Assembly (NCBI RefSeq): GCF_009708175.1
Contig: NZ_WMBB01000010.1
Span: 1 to 64,000, forward strand
Source: Nocardia aurantiaca
GTDB lineage: Bacteria > Actinomycetota > Actinomycetes > Mycobacteriales > Mycobacteriaceae
Reading direction: 5' to 3'
DNA: 64,000 nucleotides
The notes under the pieces are model-generated. The model was not told the origin of the DNA, ran no database searches, and was given only the letters and a program-made list of their open reading frames with translations. This document shows, in pieces, positions 36,044 to 43,162 of the stretch. The translations under genes were made by a program, and so were the position numbers. Position 1 is the stretch's first letter. Every line of letters begins with the position of its first letter.

Positions 36044-37420
36044 TCAGCCCAGCAGGCGCCAGTCCTCGAGGCCCTCGTACAGCGGGAAGTCCTGGGCCAG
36101 CGCGGCGACGCGCTGACGCAGGGAGTCCAGGTCGGCCGAACCGGTGAGCGCGGCGGCGATGATGTCGGCGACCTCGGTGAACTGCTCGTCGCCGAAGCCC
36201 CGGGTGGCCAGCGCCGGGGTGCCGATGCGCAGGCCGGAGGTGACCATCGGCGGGCGCGGGTCGAACGGAACGGCGTTGCGGTTCACGGTGATTCCGATTT
36301 CGTGCAGCAGATCCTCGCCCTGTTGGCCGTCCAGCTGCGAATTGCGCAGATCCACCAGCACCAGGTGCACATCGGTGCCGCCGGTGAGAACCGTGATGCC
36401 CTTCGCCTTGGCATCGGGCGCGGTCAGGCGCTCGGCCAGGATCTTGGCGCCGGACAGGGTGCGCTCCTGACGCTCCTTGAACTCCGCGGAACCGGCGATC
36501 TTGAAGGCCACGGCCTTGGCGGCGACGGCGTGCATGAGCGGACCGCCCTGCTGACCCGGGAAGACCGCGGAGTTCAGCTTCTTGGCGAACTCCTGCTTGG
36601 CCAGGATCAGACCGGAGCGGGGACCGCCCAGGGTCTTGTGCACGGTGGACGACACCACGTCCGCGTGCGGAACCGGCGACGGGTGCAGCCCGGCCGCGAC
36701 CAGACCGGCGAAGTGCGCCATGTCGACCCACAGGTAGGCGCCCACCTCGTCGGCGATCTCGCGGAAGGCGGCGAAGTCCAGGTGCCGCGGGTACGCCGAC
36801 CAGCCGGCCACGATCACCTTCGGGCGGGTATCGCGGGCGATCTTGCGCACCTCGTCCATGTCGACGCGGTGGTCTTCCTTGGACACGCCGTAGGCATGCA
36901 CCTCGTACAGCTTGCCCGAGAAGTTCAGGCGCATGCCGTGGGTGAGGTGGCCGCCGTGCGCCAGATCCAGGCCGAGCAGCTTCTCGCCCGGGTTCATCAG
37001 CGACATGAGCACCGCGGCATTGGCCTGCGCGCCCGAGTGCGGCTGGACATTGGCGAACTCCGCGCCGAACAATTTCTTGACGCGGTCGCGGGCCAGATCC
37101 TCGATGATGTCGACGTTCTCGCAGCCGCCGTAGTAGCGGCGACCCGGGTAACCCTCGGCGTACTTGTTGGTGAGCACGCTGCCCTGCGCCTGCAGCACCG
37201 CGCGCGGCACGAAGTTCTCCGACGCGATCATCTCGAGGGTGTCGCGCTGGCGAGCGAGTTCCCCTCCCATCGCGGACGCGACCTCGGGATCGAGTTCGGC
37301 GAGGGACTGGCTGTTGACAGAGGCGCTCGTCTGGGTCACGCCGCCGAGTCTATTGGCCTGCGACGCCGCGCCGATCAGGGGGTTCTCTGTGTTGTGCGTC
37401 GGGTTCTGAGAATCGCGCAT
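36044..37420 (-). CDS. glyA: Serine hydroxymethyltransferase
   Basis: 458 residues from the ATG at 37420, chosen for GGAGGTG six bases upstream (37425-37431). Homologues usually begin nearer the GTG at 37339, so about 27 residues are an extension, or the true start is internal. The PLP lysine lies in SSTVHKTLGGPRSG; ENFVPRAVL, NKYAEGYPGRRYYGG and WVDMAHFAGL are family segments. It converts serine and tetrahydrofolate to glycine and methylene-tetrahydrofolate. Upstream is a ZTP riboswitch, so expression should follow folate stress. Confidence 0.95.
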   Translation of the reverse strand: MRDSQNPTHNTENPLIGAASQANRLGGVTQTSASVNSQSLAELDPEVASAMGGELARQRDTLEMIASENFVPRAVLQAQGSVLTNKYAEGYPGRRYYGGCENVDIIEDLARDRVKKLFGAEFANVQPHSGAQANAAVLMSLMNPGEKLLGLDLAHGGHLTHGMRLNFSGKLYEVHAYGVSKEDHRVDMDEVRKIARDTRPKVIVAGWSAYPRHLDFAAFREIADEVGAYLWVDMAHFAGLVAAGLHPSPVPHADVVSSTVHKTLGGPRSGLILAKQEFAKKLNSAVFPGQQGGPLMHAVAAKAVAFKIAGSAEFKERQERTLSGAKILAERLTAPDAKAKGITVLTGGTDVHLVLVDLRNSQLDGQQGEDLLHEIGITVNRNAVPFDPRPPMVTSGLRIGTPALATRGFGDEQFTEVADIIAAALTGSADLDSLRQRVAALAQDFPLYEGLEDWRLLG

Positions 37421-37465
37421 GGCGCACCTCCGTGGTCCGGGTACCCCGAACGAGTCGGGGATCGC

Positions 37466-37550
37466 CAGGCACCCAGGCGCGCGGTGCCGGACATCGGTGC
37501 TTCCCGGTGGTTGCTTCCACCTCGAGTGCGCCAGTCGCGGTCCGGTCATC
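37466..37550 (-). ncRNA. ZTP (pfl) riboswitch upstream of glyA
   Basis: On the minus strand the order of conserved parts is that of the pfl motif: CCGCGACTGGCG, the P2 stem GGTGG-AAGCA-ACCACC, GGGAAGCACCGATG, then the second domain ending GCGCCTGGGTGCC. The aptamer ends about 48 bases before the glyA start. A hairpin CCCCGA/TCGGGG (37444-37460) follows and may be the expression platform next to the Shine-Dalgarno site. This class senses ZTP/ZMP and commonly controls glyA and other one-carbon genes. Confidence 0.85.
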
Positions 37551-37781
37551 TTATCCGTCGCCGGCCGCGGCCGATCCGGCGACGCCATGAGCGATCCCCC
37601 CGCCCCGAAAATTGGGGGCATCGGAATCGTCGGCGCAGCGGAAGCCCCCGAAATGTCCGGAGCGGTGGACATCACTCCCAAATCGGGCTATGGCGGGGCA
37701 ACGAATCTCGGTAATGTATCGCCGCGCTGGCAAAGTTACGCGCCAGTGACATTGGCCCAACCGATCTTTCGAGGAATCTCC

Positions 37782-37886
37782 ATGAGCGCCGACGGCACCA
37801 CCATCCAGTCCCTGATCTTCACTCTGCTCAAGACCATGTGCACCATGTCCAGCGGCGGCGCGTCCTGCGCCTCCTGGGGCGCGTAA
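37782..37886 (+). CDS. 34-residue small ORF with Ser/Cys/Gly-rich C-terminus
   Basis: ATG at 37782 with GAGGAA about seven bases upstream and a TAA at 37884-37886. The N-terminal half is MSADGTTIQSLIFTLLKT, a short amphipathic or hydrophobic helix; the end is CTMSSGGASCASWGA. This leader-and-core look is that of a ribosomally made, modified peptide precursor, but no modifying enzyme is adjacent, and a small membrane peptide is as likely. It lies in the divergent space opposite the glyA riboswitch. Confidence 0.45.
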   Translation: MSADGTTIQSLIFTLLKTMCTMSSGGASCASWGA

Positions 37887-37915
37887 GCACCATCCAGGAC
37901 ATCGGGGAGTACCCC

Positions 37916-39118
37916 TCACCAACGGCGGATCGCGCCGGGAGTGAGGGGTTCGTCCAAGAGCCGACGGAAACGCTCGGACCGGTCTTCGGCATCGGCCGCC
38001 CGGTCCAGCCAACCTCCCAGCAATCGATACCCCTCCACATACGTCGAGATATAAGCCCGCCACAGCGGCGATGACAGGAATCGCAGCGATTGCGCGGCCC
38101 GCTCCGGAGTGACCAAACTCCAGCGCTGCAGGAATTCCGCCACCTCGTCGGCAGCACGCCGGCGATCGTGCAACAGCAGTGCGGCATCCTGGCGCACGCT
38201 CAGCAGATTCGCGGACGCGTTCGAAATCCTTTCGGCGCGTTCGCCATCGAAGCGCAGACCCAGATCCGCGTAGATCTCCTGCGCCCAGCGGCCCCAGCCC
38301 GGGCCGACGATCGACTTCAGGGCCAGATCGGCCAGTCCCTCCGCCATCAGGCACTGCGGAGTGTTGACCACGAACAATGTCTGCTCGTCCTGGCCCGCGC
38401 CCACCAGCCCGGCCTCTTTGCGGCAGTGCTCGGTGTGATGGCCCGGGTAGGCCTCATGGGCGATCAGATGCGGCAGCTGTGACATGTGCTGTTTGAGATC
38501 GGAATTGATGGCCACCCGGGATTGATAATTGCCCAGGTAGTAGTTGAACCCCGACCACGGCTTGTCGCCCACCACTTCGTATTCCACGTGCTCGTTGTCG
38601 GGCAGCGGATAGCGGTCGCGGACCAGTTCCCGCAGCGCCCCGGAAAACGCGGCCACGCATTCCTTCAGGCGCTCGGGCGGAATCTCGTCGTGGCGGCGGT
38701 GCGCGGTGATGCGGTCGAGCAGGTCACCCTCGCCGGGCAGCACCTCGTCGAGCTGCCGGTGCGCCTCGCGGTAGTCCTCGGTATTGCCCGGCGCGATATC
38801 CACATCGAAGTAGGCGCGCACCTCGTCGATGAAGTTGATGTCCTCGCCGGCGAATTTGCGGCCCGAGCATTCCAGCGCGCGCAGGTGCGCTTCCAAGAAT
38901 TCGACGCGCTCCGCGGACAGGCCCGCCTCGGGCAGTTCCTTGCGCAGCGCGGCGGCTCGGTGCGCGAGATCGCGCGGCTCGGGCGCGGGCGCGTTCTCCA
39001 CCTCGCGGCGCAGGGCCGGATCACCGGTGAAGGCGTCGACGAAACCGTCTTCGAGCCGGTTGAATGCCAGGCCGAGCCGCAGGTATTCGGTGACGAGTGG
39101 ATGCGCTGCTCTGTTCAA
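37916..39118 (-). CDS. DUF885-like metallohydrolase
   Basis: About 400 residues. The best start is the TTG at 39118, which has GGAGGG about four bases upstream; no ATG fits. The motif HLIAHEAYPGHHTEH (about residue 245) is an H-E-x-x-x-H-H metal site typical of DUF885 carboxypeptidase-like proteins. LMAEGLADLAL gives a further acidic ligand. No signal peptide. The substrate is unknown; a peptidase-type role is inferred from the family. Confidence 0.82.
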   Translation of the reverse strand: MNRAAHPLVTEYLRLGLAFNRLEDGFVDAFTGDPALRREVENAPAPEPRDLAHRAAALRKELPEAGLSAERVEFLEAHLRALECSGRKFAGEDINFIDEVRAYFDVDIAPGNTEDYREAHRQLDEVLPGEGDLLDRITAHRRHDEIPPERLKECVAAFSGALRELVRDRYPLPDNEHVEYEVVGDKPWSGFNYYLGNYQSRVAINSDLKQHMSQLPHLIAHEAYPGHHTEHCRKEAGLVGAGQDEQTLFVVNTPQCLMAEGLADLALKSIVGPGWGRWAQEIYADLGLRFDGERAERISNASANLLSVRQDAALLLHDRRRAADEVAEFLQRWSLVTPERAAQSLRFLSSPLWRAYISTYVEGYRLLGGWLDRAADAEDRSERFRRLLDEPLTPGAIRRW

Positions 39119-39260
39119 TGTGCCCTCCGCTTCGCTCCGGGCGGGTTCGCGGCCCCGGAGGTCTCGATTCTTCCCTCCATCCGCTCCTCCGCTTCGCTCC
39201 CCCGCTCCAAGGCGGAGGTCTATCAAGCCGCAGCCCAGAATCGAGACGGGCCGCGAACCA
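39119..39260. repeat. Dispersed intergenic repeat, family 2, copy 2, with long inverted arms
   Basis: GGTTCGCGGCCC (39144-39155) and GTCTCGATTCT (39161-39171) are matched in reverse by AGAATCGAGAC (39237-39247) and GGGCCGCGAACC (39248-39259): 23 paired bases with a five-base bulge. Between them lies a smaller stem, CTCCGC with GCGGAG. The element aligns with 20040-20175 in reverse. The rest of the interval to coaA (39261-39503) holds no visible gene. Confidence 0.7.
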
Positions 39261-39503
39261 TTATGTCCTCCAGCCGCCCCGTATCAGCCTGTCGCGCAAC
39301 CTCACCGAACACGCCCAAGGCCGGAAATGTTGTCCATCTCACTCCGGTTACCGACGAGTAGCAACACCTGGTGTTCACCCGGATGTTGAAGCCGAGCACA
39401 ATTCGGCTATGCGTGGAGTGTTGGCCGGATCGCCGGGCACGGCGACGATGCGGCTTCCTGAGAGCTGTTGTTGTCGGCCGGCCCGAATGCGGGGACACGA
39501 GTA

Positions 39504-40436
39504 ATGGCACGGATCAGCGAGCCCAGCCCCTATGTGGAATTCGACCGCAAGCAGTGGCGCACCCTGCGCAAGTCGACTCCCCTGGTGCTCACCGAGGAAG
39601 AATTGATCGGCCTGCGCGGCCTGGGTGAGCAGATCGACCTCGAGGAGGTCGCCGAGGTCTACCTGCCGCTGGCCCGTCTCATCCACCTCCAGGTCGCGGC
39701 CCGGCAGCGCCTGTTCGCCGCCACCGCCACCTTCCTCGGCGAGACCCATCCCGACCGCCAGGTGCCGTTCGTCATCGGCGTGGCGGGCTCCGTGGCTGTG
39801 GGCAAATCCACCACCGCGCGCGTACTGCAGGCACTGCTGGCGCGCTGGGACCACCATCCGCGAGTGGATCTGGTCACCACCGATGGATTCCTGTACCCGA
39901 CAGCCGAACTCACCCGGCGCGGCATCATGCATCGCAAGGGCTTCCCGGAGTCCTACGACCGGCGCAAGCTGCTGCGCTTCGTCACCGAGGTGAAGTCCGG
40001 TGCGCACGAGGTGTGCGCGCCCGTCTACTCGCACATCGCCTACGACATCGTTCCGGGTGAATACCACTGCGTGCGCCAGCCCGACATCCTCATCGTCGAG
40101 GGTCTCAACGTGCTGCAAACCGGTCCGCGGCTCATGGTGTCGGACCTGTTCGACTTCTCGGTCTACGTCGACGCCCGCATCGAGGACATCGAAAGCTGGT
40201 ATGTGCAGCGCTTCCTGTCGCTGCGCAAAACCGCCTTCCAGGACCCGAATTCGCACTTCCACCACTACGCGAACTTCAATGATCAGGAAGCCACCAACCA
40301 GGCCAAGGAAATCTGGCACAACACCAACCGGCCGAATCTGGTGGAGAACATCCTGCCGACCCGGCCGCGCGCGACGCTGGTGCTGCGCAAGGATTCCGAC
40401 CACTCCATCAACCGGCTGCGGCTCCGGAAACTCTGA
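39504..40436 (+). CDS. coaA: Type I pantothenate kinase
   Basis: 310 residues from the ATG at 39504. The P-loop GVAGSVAVGKST is near residue 95; TTDGFLYPTAEL and FPESYDRRKLL follow, and the C-terminal FHHYANF and LRKDSDHSINRLRLRKL match the family. It phosphorylates pantothenate, the first and controlling step of coenzyme A synthesis. The gene order with glyA equals Rv1092c-Rv1093. Confidence 0.96.
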   Translation: MARISEPSPYVEFDRKQWRTLRKSTPLVLTEEELIGLRGLGEQIDLEEVAEVYLPLARLIHLQVAARQRLFAATATFLGETHPDRQVPFVIGVAGSVAVGKSTTARVLQALLARWDHHPRVDLVTTDGFLYPTAELTRRGIMHRKGFPESYDRRKLLRFVTEVKSGAHEVCAPVYSHIAYDIVPGEYHCVRQPDILIVEGLNVLQTGPRLMVSDLFDFSVYVDARIEDIESWYVQRFLSLRKTAFQDPNSHFHHYANFNDQEATNQAKEIWHNTNRPNLVENILPTRPRATLVLRKDSDHSINRLRLRKL

Positions 40437-40457
40437 AGTTCTTACGCCACGCTCCCC

Positions 40458-40620
40458 CCGCCTCTCCGGGACTTCAGCGGACAACGCGGTGCCGTCGACA
40501 GTTTCGCGCTCCTCCGCCTCTCCGGGACTTCAGCGGACAACGCGGTGCCGTCGACAGTTTCGCATTCGTGCCGGCGGTTGGGAGCCGAACCTGTTTCGGA
40601 CGTACCCGAGGAGTTACCCT
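40458..40620 (-). repeat. Dispersed repeat family 1, copy 3, with an internal 50-bp direct duplication
   Basis: Read on the minus strand, GGGTAACTCCTCGGGTACG, CCCAACCGCCGGCACGA and CTGTCGACGGC match the copies at 11190-11300 and 18670-18780. Unique to this copy, 50 bases (40458-40507) are repeated without change at 40514-40563, six bases apart. It lies between the convergent ends of coaA and the next gene. Confidence 0.8.
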
Positions 40621-40666
40621 CGACTCACGAAATCAGTCGTCGCCGTGGTCATAGCTTCCAGGCGGG

Positions 40667-41272
40667 TCATAGCTTCCAGGCGGCATCCAGCCGGGCGGCG
40701 ACATCGATATCGGTGGCTGCCCGGATGTGCGGCTTGCGGATCTCGTCGGCGATATAGCGCGCCACGAAACGGCGGATCTCATGATCGACGCTGGCCAGGA
40801 TGCGCAGCAATTCCCCGCGCCGGGTCGCGCTGGCGACATTGATGCGAACATTGCTGGGCCGCGGCTCGTCGATTTCGATGAGCACCCGCAGCGGTTCGGC
40901 GGTACGGACGGTCAGATGCAGGTGAATGGTGCCGTCCACACGGAACGGATAGCGATCCACGGCCAGGTCGATGAGCAGGTCGACCTTGAGCGGGATCACC
41001 AGGTCGAACGAAATGATGTCGTCCACTTCACGATTCAGCCGCGGCTGGCCCAATCGCACCGTGGCCGAGAGCTTCGCGAGCTTGCCCGGACCCGCGCCGA
41101 TCGGACCGAACTCGAACGCCTCCCCCGTGAGCTTCTCGAAGGCTGCGACTATCCGCTCGGTGGAGGCGGCGTACTCCAGGAAGCGGCGGCCGAACTCCTC
41201 ATAGCTGATATGGGGCGCCCTCACGACCTGGGATTCCACCGGGCCGCTCAGCCCCTCGCGTAGCTCGCTCAT
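40667..41272 (-). CDS. Conserved hypothetical protein
   Basis: 201 residues from the ATG at 41272, though GGGAGGT sits only one base before it, so a GTG further in (near VVRAPHISYEEF) may be used. The protein has no signal, membrane helix or cysteine. Alternating hydrophobic strands (LVIPLKVDLLIDLAV, GTIHLHLTVRT, PLRVLIEIDEP) suggest a beta-rich, lipid-binding-like body of the SRPBCC kind, followed by a C-terminal helix. This fold guess is weak and I do not recognise the family. Confidence 0.65.
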   Translation of the reverse strand: MSELREGLSGPVESQVVRAPHISYEEFGRRFLEYAASTERIVAAFEKLTGEAFEFGPIGAGPGKLAKLSATVRLGQPRLNREVDDIISFDLVIPLKVDLLIDLAVDRYPFRVDGTIHLHLTVRTAEPLRVLIEIDEPRPSNVRINVASATRRGELLRILASVDHEIRRFVARYIADEIRKPHIRAATDIDVAARLDAAWKL

Positions 41273-41387
41273 ACCTCCCGACGGTACGGCAGCGACCAGC
41301 CCGCGAACACGGAAGCCATTGCACTGCAATGGAACCGTTGAACGACCGTTGCGGGATCATCCGCGCGGTTGGAGACCGCGGAGCCGC

Positions 41388-42167
41388 CTACACGCCGAAG
41401 CGGCGGTGCCGCGCCGCGTAATCCCGCAGGGCGCGCAGGAAGTCCACGCGCCGGAATTCCGGCCAGTACGCCTCGGTGAACCAGATCTCCGAATAGGCGC
41501 TCTGCCACAACAGGAATCCCGACAGCCGCTGCTCGCCCGAGGTGCGGATGACGAGGTCGGGATCGGGCTGGCCGGAGGTGTAGAGGTGCTGGCCGATGGC
41601 GTCGACGGTGATGGACTGGACCAGGTCCTCTCCGGTCTCGCCCGCGTCCATCTCCTGGCGGACCAGGGAGCGCACCGCGTCGGCGATCTCCTGGCGGCCG
41701 CCGTAACCGATAGCGACATTGACGTGCACGCCCGTGCGGCCCTCGGTGCTCTTGGCCGCCTCACTCAGGCGGCGGGCCATCTCGGCGGGCAGCTGGTCCA
41801 GGGCGCCCACGATGCGGACGCTCCAATTCTGTTCCGGCGCAGACAGTTCGTCGACGACATCGGTGATGACCTCGAAAAGGGTCTCGAGCTCGTCGGAGTC
41901 TCGCCGCAGATTCTCGGTGGAGAGCAGGTAGAGGGTCACCATCTCGATGCCCGCTTCGCCGCACCAACCCACCAGCTCGGCGATCTTCAGGGCGCCGACG
42001 CGATGGCCGTGCGAGATATCGCTGAACCCGTTCTCCCGGGCCCACCGTCGGTTGCCGTCACACATCACGGCGACGTGCCGCGGGTGTTGTTTGCCTGCCA
42101 GCTGCTTGGCCAGCCGTGCCTCGTATATGCGATATGGGAGTCCACGCACCTGACTCGCAACCTTCAC
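41388..42167 (-). CDS. Short-chain Z-isoprenyl diphosphate synthase (UppS family)
   Basis: 259 residues from the GTG at 42167; the frame runs further upstream but 259 fits homologues. The cis-prenyltransferase motif HVAVMCDGNRRWARENG holds the catalytic Asp. GHRVGALKIAELVGWC, LYLLSTENLRR and RTSGEQRLSGFLLWQSAYSE complete the set. The place beside hemolysin III and coaA matches Rv1086, which makes Z,E-farnesyl diphosphate for decaprenyl phosphate. The chain length here is inferred from that. Confidence 0.92.
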   Translation of the reverse strand: MKVASQVRGLPYRIYEARLAKQLAGKQHPRHVAVMCDGNRRWARENGFSDISHGHRVGALKIAELVGWCGEAGIEMVTLYLLSTENLRRDSDELETLFEVITDVVDELSAPEQNWSVRIVGALDQLPAEMARRLSEAAKSTEGRTGVHVNVAIGYGGRQEIADAVRSLVRQEMDAGETGEDLVQSITVDAIGQHLYTSGQPDPDLVIRTSGEQRLSGFLLWQSAYSEIWFTEAYWPEFRRVDFLRALRDYAARHRRFGV

Positions 42168-42361
42168 GGCCGCAACCCTACGCCCTGCCCGCCGCACTCC
42201 TCCGCCTCCCCGCATCTTTTGCCGGTCGAAGGAGCCACTCACCGTTCCCACCGGACCGGCGGTCGTGGACGGGGCCAGGTTCTGCATTCGACGAGCTACT
42301 CCCATCGCGGCGAAATCAGACATCATCATGGGCATCGAAGCTCACAGTGGGCACCCATCCC

Positions 42362-42381
42362 AACCTACGGTACCGTAGGTT
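42362..42381. promoter_or_regulatory. Perfect 20-bp palindrome before the hemolysin III gene
   Basis: AACCTACGGTACCGTAGGTT is its own reverse complement. It ends 15 bases before the ATG at 42397, overlapping the space where RNA polymerase or a repressor would sit; the GAGGAGG ribosome site follows directly. Such sites are typical of TetR-type dimers. The target regulator is not identified. Confidence 0.7.
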
Positions 42382-42396
42382 ACCGAGGAGGAACTT

Positions 42397-43104
42397 ATGT
42401 CGGACACTGTGCGGCCCGCTGTTCCGGCGGTGGGCGTTCTCGAAACCGTCCGGGAAGAGCTGGAGCTCATCAAGCCCCGCATGCGCGGGTGGATTCATGC
42501 CTGGGCCGTGGGCGTGGCCGCCATCGCGGTGATCGTGCTGGTATCGGTGGCGAGCTCGGTGTCGGCGAAGGCGGCATGGTCGACACTGGTCTACGGGATC
42601 ACCGTATGCGGGGTCTTCGGCATCAGCGCGACCTATCACCGGGTGAACTGGAAGACCGCGCGGGCCCGCATGTGGATGAAGCGGGCCGACCATTCGATGA
42701 TCTTCCTTTTCATCGCCGGCAGTTACACACCGTTCGCCCTGCTCGGAGTGCGCGGCAGCGCCGGGACCATCCTGCTGGCCGGCGTGTGGGCGGGGGCGCT
42801 GGCCGGAGTAGCGCTGAAGATGCTGTGGCCCACCGCCCCTCGCTGGGTCGGGGTGCCGCTATATCTGCTGCTGGGATGGGCCATCGTCCCGGTGGCCGGG
42901 ACGCTCATCCACAATGTCGGCTGGACTCCGGTGATCTTGCTGCTCGCGGGCGGAATCGCCTATAGCGTGGGCGGGATCCTGTACGCGTCGCGCTGGCCGG
43001 ACCCGTGGCCGGAGGTCTTCGGACATCACGAGTTCTTCCATGCCGCAACGGTGGTCGCGGCGCTGTGCCACTACGTTGCGGTCTGGTTCGTACTGATGAG
43101 CTGA
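42397..43104 (+). CDS. Hemolysin III (PAQR) family membrane protein
   Basis: 235 residues with seven hydrophobic helices. The family pattern is present: SATYHRVNW with its Ser and His, then MWMKRADHSMIFLFIAGSYTP, and the terminal HHEFFHAATVVAALCHYVAV with the metal-binding histidines. PAQR proteins are zinc-dependent hydrolase-like membrane proteins; the bacterial role is uncertain. GAGGAGG precedes the ATG. It is divergent from the Z-isoprenyl synthase gene. Confidence 0.93.
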   Translation: MSDTVRPAVPAVGVLETVREELELIKPRMRGWIHAWAVGVAAIAVIVLVSVASSVSAKAAWSTLVYGITVCGVFGISATYHRVNWKTARARMWMKRADHSMIFLFIAGSYTPFALLGVRGSAGTILLAGVWAGALAGVALKMLWPTAPRWVGVPLYLLLGWAIVPVAGTLIHNVGWTPVILLLAGGIAYSVGGILYASRWPDPWPEVFGHHEFFHAATVVAALCHYVAVWFVLMS

Positions 43105-43162
43105 TCCGAGCAATTACTCACAAACGTGCATTCTTGCCCCAAAGGTCTCTAAAGTCTGCGAC

